Both the position numbers and the translations under genes were made by a program. From positions 453,502 through 517,501 of the forward strand of contig NZ_BMNC01000006.1 of NCBI RefSeq assembly GCF_014646255.1: DNA of 64,000 nt, given 5' to 3'. Origin of the DNA: Lentzea pudingi. GTDB lineage: Bacteria; Actinomycetota; Actinomycetes; Mycobacteriales; Pseudonocardiaceae. Position 1 is the first letter of the stretch; every line of letters starts with the position of its first letter. The notes beneath the pieces were generated by a model. It was not told the origin of the DNA. It searched no databases and worked only from the letters and a program-made list of their open reading frames with translations. Below are positions 1 through 8,076 of this stretch, piece by piece.

Positions 1-701
1 TGCGAGAACGCGAGCACGACGGTGCCCGCCTTGAGCCGCACGATCGCGTCGGCCAGGTCGCCGTCGACGACGTCGAGCATCGGGGGCTCGCGGTCCGGGT
101 CGGGGCCGGAGTCGGCGAACGCGACGGGCCGCAGGCCGAACTGGGGGTGCTCCAGCATGGTCCGCGCGAGGTTCACGCCGACCTCGCCCGCGCCGACGAC
201 GATCGTGCGGTCGCAGCGGTCGAACCTGCGGCGGCACCAGCGGCCGAACGCGAACACGCACCACCGCACCGGCTCGATGGCCAGCGCGAACTCGATCATC
301 GCCCACTGCACGGCGGTGAGACCGGCCGCGTCGGACCCGCTGACCAGGCCGATGCCGGACAGCAGGGCGAAGGCCAGGGCCGTGCTCGCCGCGGACCGGG
401 GCAGGTCCTGCAGCCACGACAGCCAGAGCCGCCGCCGGTAGAGCCGCCAGGCTCCCCTGATCGTGAGCACCGCGCCCAGGACCGCGCTGCCCCAGCCCCA
501 GCCGAGACCGTGCCGCACGCACACCACGACGAGCGCCACGGCGTCGGCGAAGGCGAGCAGGACCGCGACCGCGTTCACCCGGCTGAGCAGGTCCCTGCCC
601 ACCGAGGACGGCTTGAGCGGGCGCTGCGACGGGCGTCTGTGATCAGCCTCGCGCGCGTGCGCAGGGGCAGCGGGAACGGCAACCGCCGAGAATGGCCTCA
701 T
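1..701 (-). CDS. Polyprenyl glycosylphosphotransferase, N-terminal part (runs off left edge)
   Basis: Translating the minus strand from an ATG at 701 gives 233 open codons without a stop before the window edge. Residues about 43-64, 70-82, 106-122 and 130-152 are hydrophobic and look like membrane helices. They are followed by a Rossmann-like nucleotide-binding segment with TIVVGAGEVGVNLART (166-181). This layout of several N-terminal helices plus a CoA_binding_3-type domain is that of WcaJ/WbaP-like enzymes that transfer a sugar-1-phosphate to undecaprenyl phosphate and so start exopolysaccharide or glycan assembly at the membrane. The catalytic C-terminal sugar-transferase domain lies outside the window, so the call rests on the N-terminal half. 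The gene is divergent from the glycosyltransferase operon starting at 942. Confidence 0.7.
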   Translation of the reverse strand, partial: MRPFSAVAVPAAPAHAREADHRRPSQRPLKPSSVGRDLLSRVNAVAVLLAFADAVALVVVCVRHGLGWGWGSAVLGAVLTIRGAWRLYRRRLWLSWLQDLPRSAASTALAFALLSGIGLVSGSDAAGLTAVQWAMIEFALAIEPVRWCVFAFGRWCRRRFDRCDRTIVVGAGEVGVNLARTMLEHPQFGLRPVAFADSGPDPDREPPMLDVVDGDLADAIVRLKAGTVVLAFS

Positions 702-941
702 TGGAAGATCATCCGATCGAAGGAGTTGTGGTCGAAGAAGCGCACGAAAGAGTGAATGAACTCTGAGAAATCATCTCTTCGGGTATCAATATTCCCTCTT
801 CAGTGTCCCGCGTGACCGCAGTTGGTGAGGATTCGACGTTGTTCCTGCCCTGAACTCACCCAGGGCCGCACTCCAAGCTTTAGCACGCCGTGTCAATAAT
901 TCACGCCATCAACCACGAGCCACCGAAGAGGGGGCGTCAGA
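702..941. promoter_or_regulatory. Divergent intergenic region
   Basis: These 240 bases separate two divergent genes and should hold both promoters. They are noticeably richer in A+T (about 770-905) than the flanking coding DNA. A purine-rich GAAGAGGGGG at about 925-934 is the likely ribosome binding site for the GTG start at 942. I could not pick a convincing -35/-10 pair. Confidence 0.4.
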
Positions 942-1766
942 GTGAGAGTCGACGAACACGGCATCCGGCATTCAGCCGGTGAGCCGGTCGCGATCGTGCA
1001 GAAGCCGATCCGCACGTGCGGCGATGTCCACGTCGTCCTGCCCGCCTACAACGAGGCCGTGGCGCTGCCGTCCCTGCTGGCGCGCATCGCCGGCACCGAC
1101 CTCGCCGACCGGATCACGGTGTGGGTGGTCGACGACGGCTCGTCCGACGGCACCGGTGCCAGCGCGACGGGCGTGCGCGGTCTCGACGTCCGCCTGGTGA
1201 CCCACCCGGTCAACCTCGGGCTCGGCCAGGCCGTCCAATCAGGACTGACGGCCGTGCTCGACGAGGCGGAGCCCGACGACGTGCTGATCGTCATGGACGC
1301 CGACGACACGCACGACCCCGGCGTCTTCCCCGCGATGCTGGCCGAGGTCAAGGCCGGCGCGGACGTCGTGATCTGCTCCCGTTTCGTCGCGGGCGGCGAC
1401 GACTCGACCGCGCCGCAGTGGCGCCGGTTGCTGTCGCGCGGCGCCCGCGTCGTGTTCGGCAAGGTGCTGCACTTCGACGGGGTGCGCGACTTCACCAGCG
1501 GCTTCCGGGCCTACCGGGTGAGCCTGCTGCGCCGGGCCGCCGCGCACTGGGGCGAGCGCCTGGTCGAGGAACGCGGGTTCGCCTGCATGGTCGAGCTCCT
1601 GCTCAAGCTGCGGCACTGCGGGCCGATCGTCAGCGAGATCCCGCTGCACCTGCGCTACGACCGCAAGCCCGGCGCCAGCAAGCTCCGGCTCGGCCGCACG
1701 CTCAAGCAGTACCTGCTCCTGCTCACGCGTGACCGCCTCGCGCCCGTGCCGTTCCGGAAGCTCTGA
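942..1766 (+). CDS. Family 2 glycosyltransferase (DPM1-like)
   Basis: A 274-residue cytoplasmic GT-A glycosyltransferase. The N-terminal half has the family hallmarks: VVLPAYNEA (residues 31-39), WVVDDGSSDGT (about 61-71) and the metal-binding DADDTHDP (about 118-125) that follows LIVM. These match GT2 enzymes of the dolichol/polyprenyl-phosphate sugar synthase group, which move a sugar from a nucleotide donor to a lipid phosphate or glycan. No C-terminal membrane helices are seen, so it resembles the soluble catalytic form. The start is GTG with a GAAGAGGGGG ribosome site about 8 bases upstream. Its stop overlaps the next start by one base (TGATG), so it is co-translated with the FAD enzyme. 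The exact donor and acceptor cannot be read from sequence. Confidence 0.8.
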   Translation: MRVDEHGIRHSAGEPVAIVQKPIRTCGDVHVVLPAYNEAVALPSLLARIAGTDLADRITVWVVDDGSSDGTGASATGVRGLDVRLVTHPVNLGLGQAVQSGLTAVLDEAEPDDVLIVMDADDTHDPGVFPAMLAEVKAGADVVICSRFVAGGDDSTAPQWRRLLSRGARVVFGKVLHFDGVRDFTSGFRAYRVSLLRRAAAHWGERLVEERGFACMVELLLKLRHCGPIVSEIPLHLRYDRKPGASKLRLGRTLKQYLLLLTRDRLAPVPFRKL

Positions 1767-3100
1767 TGCCCCAGCGCGTCGTCGTCATCGGCGGGGGCAT
1801 CTGCGGCCTCGCCACCGCGCACCGCCTCGCCCGTGAGGGCATGGCCGTGACGCTCATCGAGGCCAGCGACCAGCTCGGTGGCCTCGGCACGTTCTTCACC
1901 TCGCGGGGCCGCACGGTGGAACGCTTCTACCACTGCGTGATGCCGACCGACGACGCGCTGCTGGCGTTGCTCGACGAGGTGGGCCTGCGCGAGAGCGTCG
2001 GCTGGAGCCCCACCTCGATGGGCATGGTCGTCGAGCGCGAGCACCGCTCGTTCAACTCGGCGCTCGACCTGCTGCGGTTCCGGCCGCTGAGCTTCGCGAA
2101 CCGGATCCGCTTCGGCGTGGTCTCGTTGCTGCTGCGCCGGTTGGGCAAGGGCAAGGACCTCGACGGCATGCGCACCGAGGACTGGCTGCGCGGCCTGTAC
2201 GGCGACAGGATCTGGGAGATGCTGCTCGCCCCGATGTTCGGTGCGAAGTTCGGCGCCGCGTTCGGCGACGTGCCCGCGCTGTACGTGTGGCAGCGCCTGG
2301 GCCGCGAGAGCAACGAGGCCGTGCGCGGCTACCCCGCCGGTGGCTACAAGAGCGTGATCGACGCGCTGAGGGCGTCCACCGAGGCGCACGGCGGCGAGGT
2401 CCGCGTCTCGGCTCCGGCCGAGCGGCTGCAGGCCGACGAGGACCGGGTGGTCGTCACGCTGGCCGGCGGCGAGACGATCGAGGCGGACCACGCGGTCTCC
2501 ACGCTCCCGCTGCCCGCGTTGCGGGCCATCGCGGACCCCGGGCTCGCCCCGTTGCTGCCCGACGTCCAGCTGCCGTACCAGGGTGTCGTCAACACGTTGT
2601 TCTTCCTGCGCAAGCCGTTGTCCGGGCACTACTGGGCACCGGTGCTGCGTTCGGGCACGGACTTCGACGGCGTGATCGAGATGACTCCGCTGACCGGCTC
2701 GGAGCGCTACGGCGACCGGCACCTGGTGTACGTCATGCACTACACCGACCGCGAGTCCGCGCTGTACCGCGAGGACTCCGACAGCATCGCCCGCCGCTGG
2801 ACCGAACAGCTGCTGAGCATCCACAAGGGACTCACGCCGGACGACGTCGACGAGGTGCACGTGTTCAAGGCGCCGTTCGTCGAACCGGTGTACCCGCTGG
2901 GATACCTCACGAAGCGGCCCGCCGTCGAGGTCGCCGGCACGCGGCTGCTGCTCGCCACCACGGCCCACGTCTACCCGAACGTCACCAGCTGGAACTCGAG
3001 CGTCGAGCTCTCCGGCTCGGTGACGGCCTCCCTCCTGCGCGACGCCAGGAGGTCCACGACCCAGGAGAACACCGCATGCTCAGCAGAATCGGCGCGGTGA
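1766..3100 (+). CDS. FAD-dependent amine-oxidase-like oxidoreductase
   Basis: A 444-residue flavoprotein. Residues 4-33 form the dinucleotide-binding fold, with the GGGICGLATAHRLA glycine motif followed by the acidic IEAS end of strand 2, then DQLGGLGTFF, the second FAD contact of the protoporphyrinogen-oxidase/amine-oxidase superfamily. The C-terminal third ends with a segment around LLATTAHVYPN that takes the place of the usual second FAD-binding stretch. Relatives commonly sit in glycan gene sets next to GT2 enzymes, and this one is coupled to one; a role in modifying a lipid- or nucleotide-linked sugar is inference. The gene overlaps the lysyl oxidase start by 25 bases in another frame, a normal operon overlap rather than a frameshift. 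Confidence 0.75.
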   Translation: MPQRVVVIGGGICGLATAHRLAREGMAVTLIEASDQLGGLGTFFTSRGRTVERFYHCVMPTDDALLALLDEVGLRESVGWSPTSMGMVVEREHRSFNSALDLLRFRPLSFANRIRFGVVSLLLRRLGKGKDLDGMRTEDWLRGLYGDRIWEMLLAPMFGAKFGAAFGDVPALYVWQRLGRESNEAVRGYPAGGYKSVIDALRASTEAHGGEVRVSAPAERLQADEDRVVVTLAGGETIEADHAVSTLPLPALRAIADPGLAPLLPDVQLPYQGVVNTLFFLRKPLSGHYWAPVLRSGTDFDGVIEMTPLTGSERYGDRHLVYVMHYTDRESALYREDSDSIARRWTEQLLSIHKGLTPDDVDEVHVFKAPFVEPVYPLGYLTKRPAVEVAGTRLLLATTAHVYPNVTSWNSSVELSGSVTASLLRDARRSTTQENTACSAESAR

Positions 3101-4032
3101 TCGCTGCACTCACGATCACCGCTGTCAACCTCGTCTCCTCGCAGCACGTCCAGGCCGACCCCGCACCGCTGCTGCCGGACCTCCGCCAGGCACCGATCGG
3201 CTGCCCCGGCGGGTACGACGGCTCCCCGCTGCGGTGCCGCGCCTGGGACGTGTGCCTCGTCGAGGACGCCTCGGCCCCGCGCGGCAAGTGCATGAACCGC
3301 GGTGGTTCCGCCCAGGCCGTGCGCCTGCGGTTCACCACCTCGATCGACAACGTGGGCGACGGCCCGTTGCTGCTGCACGCGCACCGCGACAGCACCGCCA
3401 CGCCGACGATGAACGTCCGTCAGGCCATTCAGTCCGGTGTGGACGGTTCGATCGCCGGGTCGTACAACGAGGCCCGTCGCGAGACCACGGCGAGCGCGTA
3501 CTACGAGCCCGCGCCCACGCACACGCACTGGCACCTTCTCAACTTCGAGTACTTCCAGCTGCGCAAACCCGACGGCAGCGTGGTCGTGACGGACCGCAAG
3601 AACGGTTTCTGCATCGGCGACCGCTACGAGGTCTCCGACGACCTCCCGAACCGGCCGACGGATCCCGCGACCCCGGCGGGTCAGCTCGCGAAGCGCCTGG
3701 ACGGCCACATGTGCGAGCACCACAACCCGTCCGCTCTGGACGTCCTGTTCGGCATCTCGGTCGGCTCCGGCGACGACTACAAGCACGAGGTCGACTTCCA
3801 GTGGCTCGACCTCACCCACGTGAAGTCCGGTGTGTACGACGTCGTGAACGTCGTGAACTCCGACCGGGCGTTGCTGGAGAAGAACTACGACAACAACGCG
3901 GCGTCGATCGCGATCTCCGTGCAGTGGCCCGACGACGCGGTGAACCCGCCGAGCACGATCGACGAGGCCCCGTCGGTGCGCATGATCCGCAGTTGTCCCG
4001 GCAAAGAGCGCTGCGCGAAGTCGGGCGGCTGA
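3076..4032 (+). CDS. Secreted lysyl oxidase family protein
   Basis: A 318-residue exported copper oxidase candidate. The ATG at 3076 is chosen because it begins a signal peptide (MLSRIGAVIAALTITA...) that ends near HVQADPAP; the same frame is open much further upstream inside the FAD gene, but that is shadow. The mature part contains THTHWHLLNFEYF, the histidine cluster that binds copper in lysyl oxidases, and four or more cysteines near the N-terminus (for example IGCPGG, LRCRAWDVC) that could form disulfides outside the cell. Family members oxidise primary amines such as lysine side chains. It is the last gene of the 942-4032 operon and is followed by a strong terminator. The physiological substrate is unknown. 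Confidence 0.85.
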   Translation: MLSRIGAVIAALTITAVNLVSSQHVQADPAPLLPDLRQAPIGCPGGYDGSPLRCRAWDVCLVEDASAPRGKCMNRGGSAQAVRLRFTTSIDNVGDGPLLLHAHRDSTATPTMNVRQAIQSGVDGSIAGSYNEARRETTASAYYEPAPTHTHWHLLNFEYFQLRKPDGSVVVTDRKNGFCIGDRYEVSDDLPNRPTDPATPAGQLAKRLDGHMCEHHNPSALDVLFGISVGSGDDYKHEVDFQWLDLTHVKSGVYDVVNVVNSDRALLEKNYDNNAASIAISVQWPDDAVNPPSTIDEAPSVRMIRSCPGKERCAKSGG

Positions 4033-4052
4033 GCAGATTTCCGCAAGCCCCG

Positions 4053-4094
4053 AACGGGGGTGTTCGCCACGGCGAACACCCCCGTTTTCTTTTT
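4053..4094 (+). terminator. Intrinsic terminator after lysyl oxidase operon
   Basis: A perfect 16-bp stem (4053-4068 pairing with 4071-4086) with a two-base tip is followed by a T-rich run (4085-4094). It starts 21 bases after the lysyl oxidase stop. Confidence 0.9.
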
Positions 4095-4212
4095 GTACCG
4101 GGACAAACGGTCACGATTCGGGCGCATTACCACGACGGCCACTAATCACACAAACCTTACTCTGCGACACCAATAGTCGGCACGCATAGCACACCCGTCC
4201 ACGCAAACGCAA

Positions 4213-4291
4213 TTGCACGAGACGCCAGGTGCAAACAGTCAAGTCAATAGCCTGAGTGGTGCAATCTTCATCACAGCGCAGAGTGTTGCAC
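4213..4291. promoter_or_regulatory. Array of TTGCAC/GTGCAA half-sites upstream of the prenyltransferase
   Basis: Four copies of the same hexamer occur in 79 bases: TTGCAC at 4213-4218, GTGCAA at 4229-4234, GTGCAA at 4259-4264 and TTGCAC at 4286-4291. They form two pairs of inverted half-sites with 10 and 21 bases between them. The surrounding DNA is A+T-richer than the genome. This looks like an operator region for a dimeric regulator acting on the prenyltransferase-tryptophanase pair; no regulator gene is adjacent. A TTGACC at 4308-4313 could be a -35 element. Confidence 0.4.
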
Positions 4292-4410
4292 GCAACCCCC
4301 TTGGCCCTTGACCTGGACATGTGGCTTATTGAGAGAATTCACGTTGCGATTCCACCCCGTCAGGATTGCAACCCGAACTGATTCCCCGTCCGATCAGGAG
4401 TGGCCCCGTC

Positions 4411-5505
4411 TTGAGCGCGTCCGCCCTCTCCATGCACGATTTCGCCATTGGACAACTACACAACCTCCTGCGCGCGGTCGGTTTAGCGGACGCCGCCAAT
4501 ACCGCGACAAAACTGCTGGGTGAGGCATTGGGGCCGGGTTCCCGGTTACCTCTCTCCGCCACTCCCCATTGGCCCTCTTTCGTCGCCGACGACCACACCC
4601 CGGTCGAATTCTCGGTGGCTTTGGCCCAAAACGAACGACCCGCGGTGCGGATGATCGTCGAGTCGCTCGCCGAGCAGCCCGGCAGCAGGGCGAACCTCGC
4701 CACCTCGCTCGCGGTGCTCGAACGGCTGGCGGGGCAGTACCGGCTGCGGCGGGACAAGTTCGACCTGGTGCGCGACCTGTTCCTGCCGGACGACCCGCAG
4801 GGCGCGTTCGCGTTCTGGTACGCGTTGATCGTCCAGCCCTCGGGGACGCCCGCGATCAAGGTCTACCTCAACCCCGAGGTGCGCGGTCCCGAGCACGGCA
4901 CGGGCCTCGTCACCGAGGCGTTGTCCCGGCTCGGCCTGAGCAGCGCGCTCCCCGCCATCACCGAGCACGGCCTGCGGCGCGAGGGGCTGGACAAGTTCTC
5001 CTTCTTCGCCCTCGACCTCATGGACGAGAACCGTGCGCGCGTGAAGACGTACGTGTCGCACGACGACGCGATGGTCGCGGACGTGGTGCACGCCGCGGCG
5101 GCGGCGCCCGACGTCGACCCGGATCTCCTGGCGGACGTCTGCGCACTCGCCTGCGGCGGCACCGGCCCGTTCACCCGCCGCCCGATGATGTCGAGCTACA
5201 CGTTCATGGCGGGCGACACGGACCGGCCGAGCGGCTACTCCCTCTACATGCCGCTGCGCGACTACGTCGAGGACGACCTGGAGGCCTGCGAGCGCGTGCT
5301 GGCGATCATGGCCAGGTGCGGGCTCGACACGTCACCGTTCGTGATGGCGCTCGCCAGCCTCGTGCGACGGCCCCTGAGCGACGGGGTGGGACTGATCGCC
5401 CACGTGTCGCTCCGGCTCGGCAACCCGAAGCCCGGGGTGTCGGTCTACCTGTCCTCGGAGGCGTACGACGTCACGCCGCCGCGCAGCAAGGCACTGCTCG
5501 TCTAG
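4411..5505 (+). CDS. DMATS-type indole/aromatic prenyltransferase
   Basis: A 364-residue soluble ABBA-fold prenyltransferase of the tryptophan dimethylallyltransferase class. Features shared with bacterial relatives (IptA, CymD, PriB type) include TPVEFSVAL with the indole-NH-binding glutamate, the KVYLNPEVRG strand, RVKTYVSH, GYSLYMPLRDY and the final VSVYLSSEAY strand, which supply the basic and tyrosine residues that hold the diphosphate. No DDxxD motif is present, as expected. I chose TTG 4411 because AGGAG lies 10 bases before it; ATG 4432 (no clear ribosome site) and TTG 4366 are alternatives. The next gene is a tryptophanase, the same pairing as in prenyl-indole pathways of Streptomyces. 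The stop codon TAG lies inside the CTAG target site of the inserted element that follows. Confidence 0.85.
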   Translation: MSASALSMHDFAIGQLHNLLRAVGLADAANTATKLLGEALGPGSRLPLSATPHWPSFVADDHTPVEFSVALAQNERPAVRMIVESLAEQPGSRANLATSLAVLERLAGQYRLRRDKFDLVRDLFLPDDPQGAFAFWYALIVQPSGTPAIKVYLNPEVRGPEHGTGLVTEALSRLGLSSALPAITEHGLRREGLDKFSFFALDLMDENRARVKTYVSHDDAMVADVVHAAAAAPDVDPDLLADVCALACGGTGPFTRRPMMSSYTFMAGDTDRPSGYSLYMPLRDYVEDDLEACERVLAIMARCGLDTSPFVMALASLVRRPLSDGVGLIAHVSLRLGNPKPGVSVYLSSEAYDVTPPRSKALLV

Positions 5506-5653
5506 GCGCTGTCCTGCAAGTTCGTCAGGTGACAGACGAGGGCGAGAGTCCCGGAGACGGCGCCGCCGCAATGACCTCATACCGGGCGGCGGCGCCGTCT
5601 CCGGGCCCTGGGCCGCCGCTGTCGCCCGACGAGACTTGCAGGACAGGGCCTAG
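5502..5653. mobile_element. MITE-like inverted-repeat element with CTAG target duplication
   Basis: CTAG at 5502-5505 and again at 5650-5653 flank a 144-bp element with no coding capacity. Its ends are inverted repeats: GCGCTGTCCTGCAAGT on the left against GCCCTGTCCTGCAAGT read from the right, 15 of 16 identical, continuing to a shared CTCGTC/TTCGTC. A second inner inverted repeat (about 5551-5569 with 5586-5604, core CGGAGACGGCGCCGCCGC) closes around a short loop near AATGACCTCAT. A tetranucleotide YTAR-type duplication is typical of IS5-family (IS427-group) elements, so I infer a non-autonomous derivative. In the transcript it would fold into a long hairpin between the prenyltransferase and tryptophanase genes. 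Confidence 0.7.
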
Positions 5654-5693
5654 CCACATCGCGTTCAACCGCAGCACCAGGAAGGCCACCGCC

Positions 5694-7055
5694 GTGGAGC
5701 CCTACCGCATCAAGGTCGTCGAACCCATCCCCATCACCACCCGCGACTACCGGGAACGCCGCTACGCCGAGGCTGGCTACAACCAGTTCAACCTCACGGC
5801 GGAAGACGTCACGATCGACCTGCTGAGCGACTCCGGCACCGGCGCGCTGTCCGCGGAGCAGCAGGCCGCGGGCATGCGCGGCGACGAGACCTACGCCGGG
5901 GCCCGGTCCTGGTTCCGGTTCCGCGAGGTGGCCGAGGAGCTCACCGGGTACGAGCACATCTTCCCCGTGCACCAGGGCCGCGCGGCCGAACGCATCCTGT
6001 TCGGCGCGCTGCTGAAGCCGGGGCAGCTCTCGGTCGGCAACACCCACTTCGACACCACGCGCGCGAACGTCGAACTGGCGGGCGGCGTGGTGCGGGACCT
6101 GCCGTGCGCGGCCGCCGCCGACCTCGACAGCGACGCGGACTTCAAGGGCGACATCGACCTCGTCGCGCTCGAGGCCGTGCTGGACGGGCCGGAGGACGTC
6201 GGCCTGGTGCTCATGACGATCACCAACAACGGCGGCGGCGGGCAGCCGGTCTCGATGGCGAACCTCGAGGCCGTGAAGAAGTTGTGCCGCAAGCGCGGGG
6301 TGCCGTTCTTCCTCGACGCGGCGCGGTTCGCCGAGAACGCGTGGCTCGTGACGCAGCGGGAGGAGAAGTACCGCGGGCACAGTCCGCGCGAGGTCGCGAA
6401 GCTCGCGTTCGGCATGGCCGACGGGTGCGTGGTGAGCCTGAAGAAGGACGGCATCGTCCACATCGGAGGGATGCTCGCGCTGCGGGACACCGAGCTGGCC
6501 AAGCGGTGCGAGCTCCTGCTGATCGCCACCGAGGGCTTCCGCACCTACGGCGGACTTTCCGGGCGAGACCTCGACATGTGCGCGCAGGGCCTGATCGAGG
6601 TCACCGACCCGCTGTACCTGCGCGAGCGCGCCGAGTCGACCGCGTACCTGGCCGAGTGCGCGCGGCAGGCCGGTGTCGACAGCGTCCGCCCGGCCGGTGT
6701 GCACGCGGTGTACCTCAACGCGGGCAGGCTGCTGCCGCACATCCCGTCGAGCCGGTTCACCGGTCACGCCCTCGCGTCGGAGCTGTACCTCGCGGGCGGG
6801 ATCCGTTGTGCCGAACTGGGTTCGCTCTACCTCGGCGAGATCGACGAGTCCGGTGAGCTGCTCACGCCGGCGCCGTTCGAGCTGGTGCGGCTCGCGATCC
6901 CGCGGCGCGTCTACACGCGCAGCCACCTGGAGTACGTGGCCGAGACGCTCGCGGGGATCGCCAAGAACCCCGAGCGGGTGCCCGGCTACCGGCTCACGGA
7001 GGCGCCGGCGATGCTGCGGCCGTTCCGCTGCCGCCTGGAGCAGGTCCAGCCCTGA
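5694..7055 (+). CDS. tnaA: Tryptophanase / beta-eliminating lyase
   Basis: A 453-residue PLP enzyme that should split L-tryptophan into indole, pyruvate and ammonia; tyrosine phenol-lyase is the close alternative. Visible motifs: NQFNL near residue 30, the LLSDSGTGALS segment (43-53), TITNNGGGGQPVSM (175-188), the aspartate that pairs with the PLP ring in FFLDAARFAENAW (205-217), and the Schiff-base lysine in VSLKKDG (K250/K251). The length matches the family. GTG 5694 is preferred because AGGAAGG ends 8 bases upstream; the open frame further upstream runs through the MITE and the prenyltransferase and is not coding. Together with the upstream prenyltransferase it probably yields a prenylated indole. 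A terminator follows directly. Confidence 0.88.
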   Translation: MEPYRIKVVEPIPITTRDYRERRYAEAGYNQFNLTAEDVTIDLLSDSGTGALSAEQQAAGMRGDETYAGARSWFRFREVAEELTGYEHIFPVHQGRAAERILFGALLKPGQLSVGNTHFDTTRANVELAGGVVRDLPCAAAADLDSDADFKGDIDLVALEAVLDGPEDVGLVLMTITNNGGGGQPVSMANLEAVKKLCRKRGVPFFLDAARFAENAWLVTQREEKYRGHSPREVAKLAFGMADGCVVSLKKDGIVHIGGMLALRDTELAKRCELLLIATEGFRTYGGLSGRDLDMCAQGLIEVTDPLYLRERAESTAYLAECARQAGVDSVRPAGVHAVYLNAGRLLPHIPSSRFTGHALASELYLAGGIRCAELGSLYLGEIDESGELLTPAPFELVRLAIPRRVYTRSHLEYVAETLAGIAKNPERVPGYRLTEAPAMLRPFRCRLEQVQP

Positions 7056-7062
7056 GAACGCG

Positions 7063-7097
7063 GGAAGCCCTTGGCGGACAACGCCAAGGGCTTCCTT
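7063..7097. terminator. Bidirectional terminator between tnaA and conservon
   Basis: A 14-bp perfect stem (7063-7076 with 7082-7095) and five-base loop lies between the convergent tryptophanase and cvnD genes, 7 bases after the tryptophanase stop. It can serve both strands, though the T-run is short. Confidence 0.8.
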
Positions 7098-7109
7098 AGC
7101 CAGAGGGTC

Positions 7110-7718
7110 TCAGGCCATCACGTCGAGCCGGTTCATTGCGTGCTCGATGACGCTGACGAGCACCTTCTTGCACGACTCGCGGTCGCGCGCGTCGCACAGC
7201 AGCAGCGGCACGGACTCGGAGACGTCGAGTGCCACGCGCATCTCCTCCGCCGTGTAGGAGTGGCTGCCCTGGAAGCAGTTCACGGCCACGACGAACGGGA
7301 TGCCCCGGCGCTCGAAGAAGTCGATCGCGCCGAAACCCGCGTCGAGCCTGCGGGTGTCGACCAGGACGACGGCGCCGATCGAGCCGATCGCCAGCTCGTC
7401 CCACAGGAACCAGAAGCGGTCCTGGCCCGGTGTGCCGAACAGGTAGAGGACCAGCTCGGGGTTGATCGTGATGCGGCCGAAGTCCAGGGCGACCGTGGTG
7501 GTGGTCTTGCCCTCGACGCCGTAGAGGTCGTCGATCTCCTCACCGGCCTCGGTGAGCAGTTCCTCGGTCCGCAACGGGGTGATCTCGCTGACCGCGCCGA
7601 CCATCGTCGTCTTGCCGACGCCGAACCCACCGGCGACGACGATCTTGACGGACGAGGGGACGAGGAGCTCTTCCTTGCCCTGCCCGGAACCCGGGCGGTC
7701 AGATTGCACGGACACCAT
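7110..7718 (-). CDS. cvnD: Conservon GTPase-like protein (CvnD)
   Basis: A 202-residue cytoplasmic nucleotide-binding protein. The P-loop GGFGVGKTT spans residues 30-38, FGTPGQDRF (about 93-101) is the switch II/G3 region, and VVAVNCF replaces the usual NKxD base-recognition loop, as in other actinomycete conservon GTPases. It is the last gene of a cvnABCD set, overlapping cvnC by 20 bases. In Streptomyces such sets form membrane-associated switch complexes in which CvnA is the kinase-like sensor, CvnB the roadblock protein and CvnD the GTPase, affecting development and secondary metabolism. No partner or output gene adjacent to this set reveals its specific signal. Confidence 0.88.
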   Translation of the reverse strand: MVSVQSDRPGSGQGKEELLVPSSVKIVVAGGFGVGKTTMVGAVSEITPLRTEELLTEAGEEIDDLYGVEGKTTTTVALDFGRITINPELVLYLFGTPGQDRFWFLWDELAIGSIGAVVLVDTRRLDAGFGAIDFFERRGIPFVVAVNCFQGSHSYTAEEMRVALDVSESVPLLLCDARDRESCKKVLVSVIEHAMNRLDVMA

Positions 7719-8076
7719 CGAGCACCTTCTGGAGTAGGTTCATGTCGACCGGGGCCACCGTGGTGGCCGGGCCGCTGGTGATGACGTCACCGCGCTGGAT
7801 GAGGTCGCTCAGGAGCACCTTCACCACGACGAGCGGCGCGTGCAGGTAGGCGGCGACCTCCGCGACGGAAAGCGGTTTCCGGCAGAGCTTGATGATCTCC
7901 AGGTGCTCGACCGACAGCGCGGCCTGGTCCGTCGTCGTGCGCAGCGCACGGACCTGGGTCGTCAGCGTCAGGTCCTCACCGGCGGGCTTGGGCCTGGTGC
8001 GGCCGCTCACCATCGCGTAGGGGCGGACCATGGGGCCCGCCGCCTCGTCGTACCACCAGTCCGAGGAGTTGCTCAT
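7699..8076 (-). CDS. cvnC: DUF742 protein (CvnC)
   Basis: A 125-residue DUF742 protein, the third member of the conservon. It begins with a short segment rich in charged and aromatic residues (WWYDEAAGPMVRPYAM) typical of the family. A predicted winged-helix-like core follows, with the conserved EIIKLCRKPLSVAEVAAYL at about 60-78. The start overlaps the cvnB stop by four bases and the end overlaps cvnD, so all four are translated together. Its biochemical role is not established in the family; it is thought to act inside the CvnABCD complex. Confidence 0.88.
   Translation of the reverse strand: MSNSSDWWYDEAAGPMVRPYAMVSGRTRPKPAGEDLTLTTQVRALRTTTDQAALSVEHLEIIKLCRKPLSVAEVAAYLHAPLVVVKVLLSDLIQRGDVITSGPATTVAPVDMNLLQKVLDGVRAI

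Noticed and set aside
942..1766. GT2 gene as the polyprenyl-phosphomannose synthase of the peptide cluster
   Set aside because: It is in an unrelated operon 27 kb from the first glycosyltransferase of the cluster; the link is possible but unsupported.
3076..3100. Apparent frameshift between the FAD oxidoreductase and lysyl oxidase
   Set aside because: Both proteins are complete with their own start and stop; the 25-base overlap is a normal operon junction and the second begins with a signal peptide.
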